Notes: generated by a model not told the origin, from the letters alone. Shown: positions 52,620 through 64,000, numbered from the stretch's first letter. The stretch: DNA of 64,000 bases from Macrostomum hystrix (GCA_950097015.1 CATNEN010000003.1:13373001-13437000); one strand, 5' to 3'. A program made the numbers and translations.

Positions 52620-54610
52620 CATAATAGAGTGAAATGACAGATAATCCGTTTGGATAGATAGAAATGACAGATAATTCTTCAGGATAGATTGACATGATAG
52701 ATAATACATTTGGATAGATAGAAATGAAGGATAATCCGTTTGAATAGAGACTCGTAGAAATGATAGATTATCCTGCAGGATAGATAGAAATGACAGATAA
52801 TCCATTTGGTTAGATAGAAATGACAGATAATCCGTTTGGATAGATAGAAATGACAGATAATCCGTTTGGTTAGATAGAAATGACAGATAATCCGTTTGGA
52901 TAGATAGAAATGACAGATAATCCGTTTGGATAGATAGAAATGACAGATAATCCGTTTGGATAGATAGAAATGACAGATAATCCGTTTGGATAGATAGAAA
53001 TGACAGATAATCCGTTTGGTTAGATAGAAATGACAGATAATCCGTTTGGATAGATAGAAATGACAGATAATCCATTTGGTTAGATAGAAATGACAGATAA
53101 TCCGTTTGGATAGATAGAAATGACAGATAATCCGTTTAGTTAGATAGAAATGACAGATAATCCGTTTGGATAGATAGAAATGTAGGATAATCCATCGGGA
53201 TAGATAGAAATGTAGGATAATCCATCAGGATAGATAGAAATGTAGGATAATCCATCAGGATAGATAGAAATGTAGGACAATCCATTAGGATAGATAGAAA
53301 TGTAGGATAATCCATCAGGATAGATAGAAATGTAGGATAATCCATCAGGATAGATAGAAATGTAGGATAATCCATCAGGATAGATAGAAATGTAGGATAA
53401 TCCATCAGGATAGATAGAAATGTAGGATAATCCATCAGGATAGATAGAAATGTAGGATAATCCATCAGGATAGATAGAAATGTAGGATAATCCATCAGGA
53501 TAGATAGAAATGTAGGATAATCCATCAGGATAGATAGAAATGTAGGATAATCCATCAGGATAGATAGAAATGTAGGATAATCCATCAGGATAGATAGAAA
53601 TGTAGGATAATCCATCAGGATAGATAGAAATGTAGGATAATCCATCAGGATAGATAGAAATGTAGGATAATCCATCAGGATAGATAGAAATGTAGGATAA
53701 TCCATCAGGATAGATAGAAATGTAGGATAATCCATCAGGATAGATAGAAATGTAGGATAATCCATCAGGATAGATAGAAATGTAGGATAATCCATCAGGA
53801 TAGATAGAAATGTAGGATAATCCATCAGGATAGATAGAAATGTAGGACAATCCATTAGGATAGATAGAAATGTAGGATAATCCATCAGGATAGATAGAAA
53901 TGTAGGATAATCCATCAGGATAGATAGAAATGTAGGATAATCCATCAGGATAGATAGAAATGTAGGATAATCCATCAGGATAGATAGAAATGTAGGATAA
54001 TCCATCAGGATAGATAGAAATGTAGGATAATCCATCAGGATAGATAGAAATGTAGGATAATCCATCAGGATAGATAGAAATGTAGGATAATCCATCAGGA
54101 TAGATAGAAATGTAGGATAATCCATCAGGATAGATAGAAATGTAGGATAATCCATCAGGATAGATAGAAATGTAGGATAATCCATCAGGATAGATAGAAA
54201 TGTAGGATAATCCATCAGGATAGATAGAAATGTAGGATAATCCATCAGGATAGATAGAAATGTAGGATAATCCATCAGGATAGATAGAAATGTAGGATAA
54301 TCCATCAGGATAGATAGAAATGTAGGATAATCCATCAGGATAGATAGAAATGTAGGATAATCCATCAGGATAGATAGAAATGTAGGATAATCCATCAGGA
54401 TAGATAGAAATGTAGGATAATCCATCAGGATAGATAGAAATGTAGGATAATCCATCAGGATAGATAGAAATGTAGGATAATCCATCAGGATAGATAGAAA
54501 TGTAGGATAATCCATCAGGATAGATAGAAATGTAGGATAATCCATCAGGATAGATAGAAATGTAGGATAATCCATCAGGATAGATAGAAATGTAGGATAA
54601 TCCATTAGGA
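52620..54610. repeat. 30-bp minisatellite, two homogeneous blocks
   Basis: About 66 copies of a 30-bp unit around GGATAGATAGAAATG. The left block (52620-53175) has ACAGATAATCCGTTT and is variable; the right block (53176-54610) has TAGGATAATCCATCA and is almost perfectly homogeneous over 1.4 kb. A rare variant (TAGGACAATCCATTA) recurs 570 bp apart (about 53272 and 53842), showing duplication of a 19-unit block. The 489- and 236-residue minus-strand frames are artefacts. Confidence 0.97.
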
Positions 54611-54619
54611 ACGAGGTAA

Positions 54620-55068
54620 ATAAAGGATCATATCGCGTAATATTTGCTAAATGATTCCAGTTTTATAAGAAATGTTTTGCTTACCAATTTATCCATAACA
54701 ACAGGACTGAATTCGATCGAAATAAATGCTTTCAATATAAGATAACGGCGTCCCAATTGCAAAAAAATGGTTCAGCTTTAATGTGCCATTTCGAAAGTTT
54801 GGGTATTCGAGTTAAACATCTTCTGGACCTTGATCCTTGTACAGTGGGGGGGGATTCTACAGCACTGTACTAAACCGCTCCCACCCGGCATAGTTCGCTT
54901 ATTCCCTCTCTCTGCCGACGCTGGCTACACAAAGTTGCGGCACACTCGCGTGCCATCCCCCGACCAAAGTTTTGTCTGTCTTTTTCTGCGACTAATCAAT
55001 ACATAGCCAGGTTTGGCTAGATACGTATAAAAGAAAAGTTAGACAGAAATCTACAATGTGCATTCTAG
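54620..55068. other. Non-repetitive spacer
   Basis: It may contain a missing 5' exon of the gene at 51376-52600: on the minus strand a donor-like AAATTG-GTAAGC is present near 54684, but joining it to the known exon gives a stop, so I did not add it. Confidence 0.3.
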
Positions 55069-55318
55069 AGGGTGAGTGGCGGAGCTGTCTAACGCGTTTG
55101 GCTCTTGCACCGAGGCCCCTGAGCTCGATTCCGCGACGAGGCCACATTCGTTCGGGGCGCAGCCTGACGATGAGAAATTCAGGGCAGATGTACACACCTG
55201 TGTGTGTGCGCCTTCGTACAGTATCTGTGTGCGTGTGTGCGCAGAATTGCCTCATCATTGCCTCATAGTGTCACCAAATGATGCGCCATTGCCCGCAGCC
55301 ATCCTATAATTATTATGT
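55069..55318 (+). mobile_element. SINE copy with head and tail, internal deletion
   Basis: Head GGGTGAGTGGCGGAGCTGTC, B box region GAGCTCGATTCCGCGACGAG, then a jump from GGGGCGCAGC directly to CTGACGATGAG (about 100 bp of the body missing), and tail CCCGCAGCCATCCTATAATTATTAT. Confidence 0.88.
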
Positions 55319-55359
55319 TATAACATTTGTTCATTCGAACATTCGTTCTAAAATGTTCG

Positions 55360-55550
55360 TCACTGTTCCCCAGCCCAATAAGCAAAGTAGTTTCTGTGGA
55401 GTAAGCTTATCTTCATCAGCTTCAGTACGTCGCTGTTTTTTATATCGCTAAAGTGAACTGTTAAAGCGCTTTTCAAAGGCCAAGACTTGCGCAACTGTAC
55501 TAGACTTTGAGCTAGAAGAGTTACACTGTCAATATTTTCAGGCAGCCCTG
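55360..55550 (-). CDS. Possible terminal exon of an unrecognised gene
   Basis: After an acceptor-like TACTTTTTACAG near 55550 a minus frame reads about 62 residues to TGA at 55360, with protein-like composition (LPENIDSVTLLAQSL ... VLKLMKISLLHRNYFAYWAG). No matching upstream exon with the correct phase was found and the family is unknown. It would be transcribed away from the mucin gene. Confidence 0.25.
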
Positions 55551-55832
55551 TAAAAAGTACCCAGGTTTGCATTTAGAGGCGTGTGAAAAATGTGGCAAAT
55601 TTTCTTAATCAGTGTCATAGAGTTATGGAAAACAACTTTCTAGCTATTAAATTTCTTTCTCGGATCCGCCCCTACTTTCTCATAGTTTATAAGAACCACA
55701 AGCGCACGATGGCCTTTCACAGAAAGCAAACAAAAACAGCTAAATAACCAAAGAGACTGAACTAAATTTTGATTGCAATCAGATAAGCGTTTAAGAGGCG
55801 CCTGCAAACAATTGAAAGGCGGAGCTGTGAAC

Positions 55833-58800
55833 ATGGCGATCCGCAAAATTCAAATCTCATTAGCCAAAAGATTATTCTGGCTCAGCATCTTGTTAAATAT
55901 AAGCGCGACTAGACCAGTGCAAAGTGCCACTACTTTATCAGCTACCCAGAGTGTGACACAATCGCCGACAATGGAAAGTACTCCAGTTGCGTCAACTCAA
56001 CCACCGACTACTCCAGTTGCGTCAACTCAACCACCGACTACTCCAGTTGCGTCAACTCAACCACCGACTACTCTAGTTGCGTCAACTCAACCACCGACTA
56101 CTCCAGTTCCGTCAACTCAACCACCGACTACTCCAGTTGCGTCAACTCAACCACCGACTACTCCAGTTCCGTCAACTCAACCACCGACTACTCCAGTTGC
56201 GTCAACTCAACCACCGACTACTCCAGTTGCGTCAACTCAACCACCGACTACTCCAGTTGCGTCAACTCAACCACCGACTACTCCAGTTCCGTCAACTCAA
56301 CCACCGACTACTCCAGTTGCGTCAACTCAACCAACAACTACTCCAGTTGCGTCAACTCAACCACCGACTACTCCAGTTGCGTCGACTCAACCACCGACTA
56401 CTCCAGTTGCGTCAACTCAACCACCGACTACTCCAGTTCCGTCAACTCAACCACCGACTACTCCAGTTCCGTCAACTCAACCACCGACTACTCCAGTTCC
56501 GTCAACTCAACCACCGACTACTCCAGTTGCGTCAACTCAACCACCGACTACTCCAGTTCCGTCAACTCAACCACCGACTACTCCAGTTCCGTCAACTCAA
56601 CCACCGACTACTCCAGTTGCGTCAACTCAACCACCGACTACTCCAGTTGCGTCAACTCAACCACCGACTACTCCAGTTGCGTCAACTCAACCACCGACTA
56701 CTCCAGTTCCGTCAACTCAACCACCGACTACTCCAGTTGCGTCAACTCAACCACCGACTACTCCAGTTGCGTCAACTCAACCACCGACTACTCCAGTTGC
56801 GTCAACTCAACCACCGACTACTCCAGTTCCGTCAACTCAACCACCGACTACTCCAGTTGCGTCAACTAAACCACCGACTACTCCAGTTGCGTCAACTCAA
56901 CCACCGACTACTCCAGTTGCGTCAACTCAACCACCGACTACTCCAGTTGCGTCAACTCAACCACCGACTACTCCAGTTCCGTCAACTCAACCACCGACTA
57001 CTCCAGTTCCGTCAACTCAACCACCGACTACTCCAGTTGCGTCAACTCAACCACCGACTACTCCAGTTGCGTCAACTCAACCACCGACTACTCCAGTTGC
57101 GTCAACTCAACCACCGACTAGTCCAGTTCCGTCAACTCAACCACCGACTACTCCAGTTCCGTCAACTCAACCACCGACTACTCCAGTTGCGTCAACTCAA
57201 CCACCGACTACTCCAGTTCCGTCAACTCAACCACCGACTACTCCAGTTGCGTCAACTCAACCACCGACTACTCCAGTTCCGTCAACTCAACAACCGACTA
57301 CTCCAGTTGCGTCAACTCAACCACCGACTACTCCAGTTCCGTCAACTCAACCACCGACTACTCCATTTCCGTCAACTCAACCACCGACTACTCCAGTTCC
57401 GTCAACTCAACCACCGACTACTCCAGTTCCGTCAACTCAACCAACAACTACTCCAGTTGCGTCAACTCAACCACCGACTACTCCAGTTCCGTCAACTCAA
57501 CCACCGACTACTCCAGTTCCGTCAACTCAACCACCGACTACTCCAGTTCCGTCAACTCAACCACCGACTACTCCAGTTGCGTCAACTCAACCACCGACTA
57601 CTCCAGTTGCGTCAACTCAACCACCGACTACTCCAGTTCCGTCAACTCAACCACCGACTACTCCAGTTCCGTCAACTCAATCACCGACTACTCCAGTTGC
57701 GTCAACTCAACCACCGACTACTCCAGTTGCGTCAACTCAACCACCGACTACTCCAGTTGCGTCAACTCAACCACCGACTACTCCAGTTCCGTCAACTCAA
57801 CCACCGACTACTCCAGTTGCGTCAACTAAACCACCGACTACTCCAGTTGCGTCAACTCAACCACCGACTACTCCAGTTGCGTCAACTCAACCACCGACTA
57901 CTCCATTTCCGTCAACTCAACCACCGACTACTCCAGTTCCGTCAACTCAACCACCGACTACTCCAGTTCCGTCAACTCAACCAACAACTACTCCAGTTGC
58001 GTCAACTCAACCACCGACTACTCCAGTTCCGTCAACTCAACCACCGACTACTCCAGTTCCGTCAACTCAACCACCGACTACTCCAGTTCCGTCAACTCAA
58101 CCACCGACTACTCCAGTTCCGTCAACTCAACCACCGACTACTCCAGTTCCGTCAACTCAACCACCGACTACTCCAGTTCCGTCAACTCAACCACCGACTA
58201 CTCCAGTTCCGTCAACTCAACCAACAACTACTCCAGTTGCGTCAACTCAACCACCGACTACTCCAGTTCCGTCAACTCAACCACCGACTACTCCAGTTCC
58301 GTCAACTCAACCACCGACTACTCCAGTTCCGTCAACTCAACCACCGACTACTCCAGTTGCGTCAACTCAACCACCGACTACTCCAGTTGCGTCAACTCAA
58401 CCACCGACTACTCCAGTTCCGTCAACTCAACCACCGACTACTCCAGTTCCGTCAACTCAATCACCGACTACTCCAGTTGCGTCAACTCAACCACCGACTA
58501 CTCCAGTTGCGTCAACTCAACCACCGACTACTCCAGTTGCGTCAACTCAACCACCGACTACTCCAGTTCCGTCAACTCAACCACCGACTACTCCAGTTGC
58601 GTCAACTAAACCACCGACTACTCCAGTTGCGTCAACTCAACCACCGACTACTCCAGTTGCGTCAACTCAACCACCGACTACTCCAGTTCCGTCAACTCAA
58701 CCACCGACTACTCCAGTTCCGTCAACTCAACCACCGACTACTCCAGTTTCGTCAACTCAACCACCGACAACTCAACCTCAGACAACTCAACCACTGACAA

Positions 58801-60322
58801 CTCAGCAACCGACAACTCAACCACCGGCAAACCTAGTTCCGTCAACACAAACGTCGACAACTCAACCAACGATAACTCAACCACCGACTGCTCCAGTTCC
58901 GTCAACACAACCGCCGACAACTCCAATTCCCGGAAGCTCGACTGCAGTCACTGGAAGCTCGACTTCAGCTACTGGAGGTTCGACTGCAGCTACTGGAAGT
59001 TCGACTGCAGTCACTGGAAGTTCGACTGCAGTCACTGGAAGCTCGACTGCAGCTACTGGAAGTTTGGCTGCAGCTACTGGAAGTTCGACTGCAGTCACTG
59101 GAAGCTCGACTGCAGTTACTGGAAGCTCGACTGCAGCTACTGGAAGCTCGACTGCAGCTACTGGAAGTTCGACTGCAGTCACTGCAAGCTCGACTGCAGT
59201 TACTGGTAGCTCGACTTCAGTTACTGGAAGCTCGACTGCAGTTCCCGGAAGCTTGACTTTTGTTCCTGGAAGCTCGACTGCTGCTACTGGAAGCTCGACT
59301 GCAGCTACTGGAAGCTCGACTGCTGTCACTGGAAGTTCGACTGCAGTCACTGGAAGCTCGACTGCAGTTACTGGAAGCTCGACTGCAGCTACTGGAAGCT
59401 CGACTGCAGCTACTGGAAGTTCGACTGCAGTCACTGCAAGCTCGACTGCAGTTACTGGTAGCTCGACTTCAGTTACTGGAAGCTCGACTGCAGTTCCCGG
59501 AAGCTTGACTTTTGTTCCTGGAAGCTCGACTGCTGCTACTGGAAGCTCAACTGCAGCTACTGGAAGCTCGACTGCTGTCACTGGAAGTTCGACTGCAGTC
59601 ACTGGAAGCTCGACTGCAGTTACTGGAAGCTCGACTGCAGCTACTGGAAGCTCGACTGCAGCTACTGGAAGTTCGACTGCAGTCACTGCAAGCTCGACTG
59701 CAGTTACTGGAAGCTCGACTGCAGTTACTGGTAGCTCGAATGCAGTTACTGGAAGCTCGACTGCAGTTCCCGGAAGCTTGACTTTTGTTCCTGGAAGCTC
59801 GACTGCTGCTACTGGAAGCTCGACTGCAGCTACTGGAAGTTCGACTGCAGTCACTGGAAGCTCGACTGCAGTTTCTGGAAGCTCGACTGCAGCTACTGGT
59901 AGCTTGACTTCTGTTCCTGGAAGCTCGACTGCTGCTACTGGAAGCTCGACTGCAGCCACTGGAAGCTCCACTTCAGGTTTATCCACGGCAGCATTCAGTA
60001 CAACGGCAACGGCCGCTGACAATAACGCAACGTCCGTCCAAGTGCCACAATGTGGATCATTTCGAAGTGGCGAGAACTGCGAAGGATGTAAGTGTAATGC
60101 TTGTTGTCGAGGCTTATTAATAATACACCCGTTGCTCATCTGATGCAAATAATTCGCTACGCTGACAACCACGCAGACACTCCGCTGTCCATCGGTCTGA
60201 TGAGCGTCGGGGGAGCAGGGTTCGCTGCGTGCGTGGCCGCAGTGGCCGTGAAGCTGGCCCTGGGTTACGGGGCAAGTCAAGCACCTGTTCTGCTGAGCAG
60301 TGTGAACCCACTAACTGTGTAA
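55833..60322 (+). CDS. Membrane-anchored mucin-like tandem-repeat protein
   Basis: Exons 55833-60087 and 60177-60322 (89-bp intron, donor GTAAGT, phase 1) give 1466 residues. I chose the ATG at 55833 (AACATGG) because a hydrophobic leader follows at once (AKRLFWLSILLNISA); an in-frame ATG at 55773 would put 20 polar residues before it. Residues about 48-980 are some 93 copies of a 10-residue unit, TPVASTQPPT or TPVPSTQPPT, differing mainly by Ala/Pro. A transition with TTQPQTTQP follows, then about 50 copies of the 7-residue unit GSSTAVT / GSSTAAT, interspersed with GSLTFVP. The non-repetitive end has four cysteines (CGSFRSGENCEGC reaching the splice, one in exon 2) and a hydrophobic segment MSVGGAGFAACVAAVAV that could span the membrane, with a short tail. 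Such dense Ser/Thr/Pro repeats are normally heavily O-glycosylated. A surface or secreted coat protein is inferred. AATAAA lies 15 bases after the stop. Confidence 0.85.
55978..58767 (+). repeat. Coding 30-bp minisatellite of the mucin gene
   Basis: About 93 units of ACTCCAGTTGCGTCAACTCA plus ACCACCGACT, in frame, with only a handful of substitutions apart from GCG/CCG alternation. Rare variants act as markers of a recent 780-bp duplication: the TCACCG variant at about 57681 and 58461, and the AAACCA variant at about 57826 and 58606. Confidence 0.95.
58925..59975 (+). repeat. Coding 21-bp repeat with 252-bp higher-order unit
   Basis: About 50 units of GGAAGCTCGACTGCAGTTAC plus T. A longer unit including GGAAGCTTGACTTTTGTTCC repeats with a 252-bp period (about 59248, 59500) and once more 273 bp later. 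Confidence 0.93.
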
Positions 60323-60342
60323 TCGACAACTTTGACAATAAA

Positions 60343-60720
60343 GTTTTTTAAGCTTTACCTGTACTTTCTATTCCCTAGATTATCGTTGCTATTTTATTTA
60401 AGCTTCTCTGAAACAAAGAAAACTGCATCTATTTTTTTTTGAATCATAAAAAAAGTTTGCTATCTGCTTTCTCACTACTTTAAGTAATTGTAAGCTAGAT
60501 TCATTATTAATATTTTTAAAAAACAAAAATGTTTTGAAGATACTCGTCCGAAATCGGATGCAAATTTTATGGGACTGAGTTATTCTTCTGATTCGCTCAA
60601 ACGAACGAAAAAATGCTCAGAGACAATACGCCCCAGCTGCAGACAACGGAAAAAGCAACTTTTTCCGTTGCTTTGTTGTTATGTTACCAAATATCGAAAC
60701 TAAAATCATAGAGTGACAGG
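60343..60720. other. 3' flank of the mucin gene with a perfect hairpin
   Basis: AT-rich. At 60645-60669, AACGGAAAAAG and its exact complement are separated by CAA, an 11-bp stem with a 3-base loop about 320 bp past the stop codon. Confidence 0.6.
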
Positions 60721-61330
60721 AACTCAAGCGAGTATCGCAGTAGGAATCGCAGCAAGAGCTATGCAGATAACATTGTAACAGGAATCGCAGCTACTCTCGC
60801 CGAATCGCAGTAACAAAGCCAAATCAAGAATCGCATCAGGAAACGCAGATGGAATAGAATCGCAGCAATAATCTAAGCAGGAATTGCGATTCTATGGGAA
60901 TCACTGAAGAAATCGAACCAGGCATTGTGATTGTGAGAATCGCAGCAAGAATCTAAGCAGGAATTGCGATTCTATGGGAATCACTGAAGAAATCGAACCA
61001 GGCATTGTGATTGTGAGAATCGCAGCAAGAATCCAAGCAGGAATTGCGATTCTATGGGAATCACTGAAGAAATCGAACCAGGCATTGTGATTGTGAGAAT
61101 CGCAGCAAGAATCCAAGCAGGAATTGCGATTCTATGGGAATCACTGAAGAAATCGAACCAGGCATTGTGATTGTGAGAATCGCAGCAAGAATCCAAGCAG
61201 GAATTGCGATTCTATGGGAATCACTGAAGAAATCGAACCAGGCATTGTTTTTGTGAGAATCGCAGCAAGAATCGAAGCAGTAACTGCAGCGATAAAGGCA
61301 ATAAGAATCGAACCGCGACCACATGTCAGG
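60720..61330. repeat. 80-bp tandem repeat
   Basis: About five near-identical 80-bp copies (60880-61270) containing GGAATTGCGATTCTATGGGA, ATCACTGAAGAAATCGAACC and GAATCGCAGCAAGAATC, flanked by degenerate sequence rich in GAATCGCAG. Open minus frames are artefacts. Confidence 0.92.
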
Positions 61331-61434
61331 AATCGCAGCAGGAGCTTATTTAAACAATATATGCATTGTACGTTATCAAGTAACTGCGCGAATATTGCAG
61401 TATAACACTTCGTTTTCTACTGTCAGTAGTAGAT

Positions 61435-61740
61435 TATTCAAGGCAGGCGACTCATATCGCTTTTCAAACGACTCGAAAGCTTCTCAAACGCTTCTCAAAC
61501 TAATTAAAAGCTTCTCAAACGCTTATTAGACGACTCAAAAGCTTCTCAACCGCTTATTAGACGACTCAAACGCTTCTCAAACGAATCCAAAGCTTCTCAA
61601 ACGATAATTTGACGACTAAAACGATTCTCAAGCTAATCAAAATCTTCTCAAATGCTTGTTAGACGACTCAAGTGCTTCTCAAACGAATCGAAAGCTTCTC
61701 AAACGCTAATTAGATGATTCGAACGATATAATTTAACTAA
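61435..61740. repeat. Degenerate AAGCTTCTCAAACG repeat
   Basis: About 18 irregular copies of a 14-18-bp unit (GCTTCTCAAACGACTC). Confidence 0.8.
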
Positions 61741-62435
61741 ACTTAAACGACTCAATCGCTGCAAGCGACTCTGTAACGATTTAATCGTCGCTGGAGAAAT
61801 ATCTTCCGTGATACCCAGTTGCATCGCCATCCAGTTTTCCAGGATCGTTTTTGAAGTGATTCGAACGCTTTCAAAAGAGTTCAAGACTCCAGTAAGTATT
61901 GTTTTTAAAAACCTGTACTTTTATATTAGCTTATTTGAGCACACTTTGAGCACATTCACTAACACGCGAGACAGCTACAGACTAACAGAAAGACAGACAG
62001 ACAGACAGTACAAAAGCTTAAAAGTACAAAGTGTTCCTAAAAAACAGTAAGAAAAAACTATGATATCAAAGTTTTCACTGCCAGTATGGGACGCTTTAAC
62101 AGGCAGTTCAATTAAAAAAAAACACATAAGCCTTAGCTAAAAAAACTAATTCCGAGAACTTCCATCTTTGGCCGTAAAAAATAGAATTTAGGATAAATAA
62201 AATAAAAAGCTTAAAATATGGACAATAGTTTTGCTAGTTAAGTGCAGCAATAAAAAATAAACAAATAAACAATATGATTATACAATAAAAAATAGCAAAT
62301 CCCGTGCGAATATGTACAACAACTCGATTGGCATATAACAGTTTTACAGTGGCCATAAATAGCAAATAAAACTTTGTGAAAACACCAAACCTTGAACTGA
62401 CACCGATAACACAAATTATTGGTTACATTACCACT
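61741..62435. other. AT-rich, nothing recognised
   Basis: Contains a short CAGA microsatellite near 61990. No coding signal. Confidence 0.5.
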
Positions 62436-62439
62436 CTCT

Positions 62440-62600
62440 CCTCCCTTATGACTATCTTCATAATGACTCCTTTCATTATGACTATCTTTCCAATGACTCT
62501 ATTGCTTACGACTATCTTTCTTATGACTATTTCCCTTATGACTCTATTGTTTATGACCATCTTTCTTATGACTCTTTCCCTGATGAATATCTTCACCTTA
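62440..62600. repeat. Degenerate 16-18-bp repeat
   Basis: About ten copies of CTTATGACTATCTTTC and variants; the Met/Thr/Ile-rich frame through it is an artefact. Confidence 0.8.
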
Positions 62601-63055
62601 TGACTTATAAAATACATTAGAGGCGCAGTATTTAACCCAAAATTGCATTCACAAGATTGATTGATGCCTCAGTTAAATCAACCCAATTTACTAAAGCACT
62701 TTTTCGGGGCCTAGGTAAGACTATAACTGAGTTAAGAATTGCATCGCAACGTCAACTTGATTCAAATTTTAAATTCATGCACGAAAAAATTTAAATTAAA
62801 ATACAGGCAATATGAATAATTTGTTTCGAGCAAAGCAAGCGGTAAAAATAGAAGCCAGACATTTATAAATAAGAAAAAAGCACATTATAAAGACAGTGAA
62901 AATAGCAATTGTAAACAGAGCATAATACGCTTGGCTATATAGATAATTTTATTAGTAAGACTAGTTTCTTGTGCGATGAATTCCGTCATGAAAAGAATTT
63001 TAAAGATGGAAAGATTCAAGAGAAACATTTTTCCCGGTAGAGATAGAGGCGGCTT
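62601..63055. other. AT-rich, nothing recognised
   Basis: No coding, RNA or transposon signal seen. Confidence 0.5.
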
Positions 63056-63059
63056 AATT

Positions 63060-64000
63060 AAATATCAAAGAGAAAAGTTATCGATAACGATAGTGGCGGC
63101 ACACTTGAAGATCAAAGAGAAAAGTTATCGATAACGATAGTGGCGGCACACTTGAAGATCAAAGAGAAAAGTTATCGATAACGATAGTGGCGGCACACTT
63201 GAAGATCAAAGAGAAAAGTTATCGATAACGATAGTGGCGGCACACTTGAAGATCAAAGAGAAAAGTTATCGGTAACGATAGTGGCGGCACACTTGAAGAT
63301 CAAAGAGAAAAGGTTATCGATAACGATGATAGTAGCAGCACACTGAAAGATCAAAGAGGAAATCTATCGATAACGATAGTTGCGGCACACTTGAAGATCA
63401 AAGAGAAAGGTTATCGGTAACGATTGTGGCGGCACACTTGAAGATCAAAGAGAAAGGTTATCGATAACGATAGCGGCGGCACACTTAAAGATCAAAGAGA
63501 AAGGTTATCGATAACGATAGTGGCGGCACACTTGAAGATCAAAGAGAAAAGTTATCGGTAACGATAGTGGCGGCACACTTGAAGATCAAAGAGAAAAGTT
63601 ATCGATAACGATAGTGGCGGCATACTGAAAGATCAAAGAGGAACGTTATCGGTAACGATAGTGGCGGCACACTTGAAGATCAAAGAAAAAAGGTTATCGA
63701 TAACGATGATAGTAGCAGCACACTGAAAGATCAAAGAGGAAATCTATCGATAACGATAGTTGCGGCACACTTGAAGATCAAAGAGAAAGGTTATCGGTAA
63801 CGATTGTGGCGGCACACTTAAAGATCAAAGAGAAAGGTTATCGATAACGATAGCGGCGGCACACTTAAAGATCAAAGAGAAAGGTTATCGATAACGATAG
63901 CGGCGGCACACTTAAAGATCAAAGAGAAAGGTTATCGGTAACGATAGTGGCGGCACACTTGAAGATCAAAGAGAAAGGTTATCGATAACGATAGCGGCGG
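63060..64000. repeat. 47-bp tandem repeat with GTTATCGATAAC palindrome
   Basis: About 20 copies, continuing past the window edge. Unit: GTTATCGATAACGATAGTGG, CGGCACACTTGAAGATCAAA, GAGAAAA. Most copies contain the 12-bp palindrome GTTATCGATAAC; some read GGTAAC instead. A longer variant unit (GATGATAGTAGCAGC) recurs at about 63325 and 63705, a higher-order period near 380 bp. Confidence 0.95.

Noticed and set aside
53136-54605. 489-residue minus-strand open frame of MDYPTFLSIL repeats
   Set aside because: The unit is exactly 30 bp, so frames without a stop stay open by arithmetic; no start context, leader, or unique sequence is attached, and a second frame is equally open.
54660-54700. 5' exon of the gene at 51376-52600 using the donor AAATTG-GTAAGC
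   Set aside because: Joining it to the acceptor at 52601 gives a stop codon in the split codon or shifts the known frame.
56077-58797. 906-residue alternate frame (LNHRLLQ repeats) and the 467-residue antisense frame in the mucin gene
   Set aside because: Shadows of the 30-bp and 21-bp coding repeats. Only the Ser/Thr/Pro frame has a signal peptide, unique ends, a splice site and a poly(A) signal.
60901-61324. Overlapping 71-87-residue minus frames with a repeated peptide
   Set aside because: Products of the 80-bp tandem repeat; consecutive copies shift frame.

Overview
This is eukaryotic, almost certainly invertebrate animal, nuclear DNA. Genes have many short GT-AG introns, the products are animal families (SLC29 transporter, DAP1-like protein, rhodopsin-type GPCR, RUN-domain adaptor, DUF4062-NACHT-TPR protein), there are no operons, and most of the window is AT-rich intergenic or intronic DNA filled with tandem repeats and transposon remnants. 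A spiralian such as a flatworm or relative is a guess only; nothing seen here fixes the phylum.

Layout. 1-1.1 kb: 24-bp minisatellite. 1.8-2.1 kb (-): last exon of a DAP1-like gene. 3.2-4.4 kb: Merlin-like transposon remnant carrying a second inserted inverted-repeat element. 5.8-6.1 kb: inverted copy of part of an LTR-like sequence also found near 19 kb. 9.4-12.5 kb (-): complete three-exon SLC29 (ENT) gene. 14.4-16.7 kb: Helitron with both ends visible, containing a 294-bp hAT-type element. 17.9-19.5 kb: hAT-type element with TIRs and an 8-bp target duplication, itself containing a probable solo LTR. 21.0-21.8 kb (+): secreted WSC plus PAN/apple protein. 22.6-36.9 kb (-): 15-exon DUF4062-NACHT-TPR gene (nephrocystin-3/TTC41 type), all splice phases consistent, with an antisense GPCR gene inside one intron and several SINEs and a minisatellite in others. 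39.5-48.1 kb (+): six-exon RUSC-like RUN-domain gene whose first intron holds a 2-kb array of a 31-32-bp repeat resembling nuclear-receptor IR-1 sites. 51.4-52.6 kb (-): end of an unrecognised two-exon gene, followed by 2 kb of 30-bp repeats. 55.8-60.3 kb (+): mucin-like gene of about 1466 residues with a signal peptide, two tandem-repeat domains and a C-terminal membrane segment. 60.7-64 kb: more tandem arrays, ending in a 47-bp repeat built round a TATCGATA palindrome.

The mobile fraction includes an abundant tRNA-derived SINE of about 350 bp (at least a dozen full or partial copies), a second tRNA-headed SINE group, Helitron, hAT, Merlin-like and LTR-like pieces, several nested so that their order of arrival can be read. 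The genes appear functionally independent; I see no shared pathway. The strongest leads are the IR-1-like array in the RUN-gene intron, the ENT protein lacking the conserved DxxGR residues, the GPCR lacking DRY and nested antisense in an intron, and the nested transposons. All gene models were derived by eye from splice motifs and phase, without transcript or database support.
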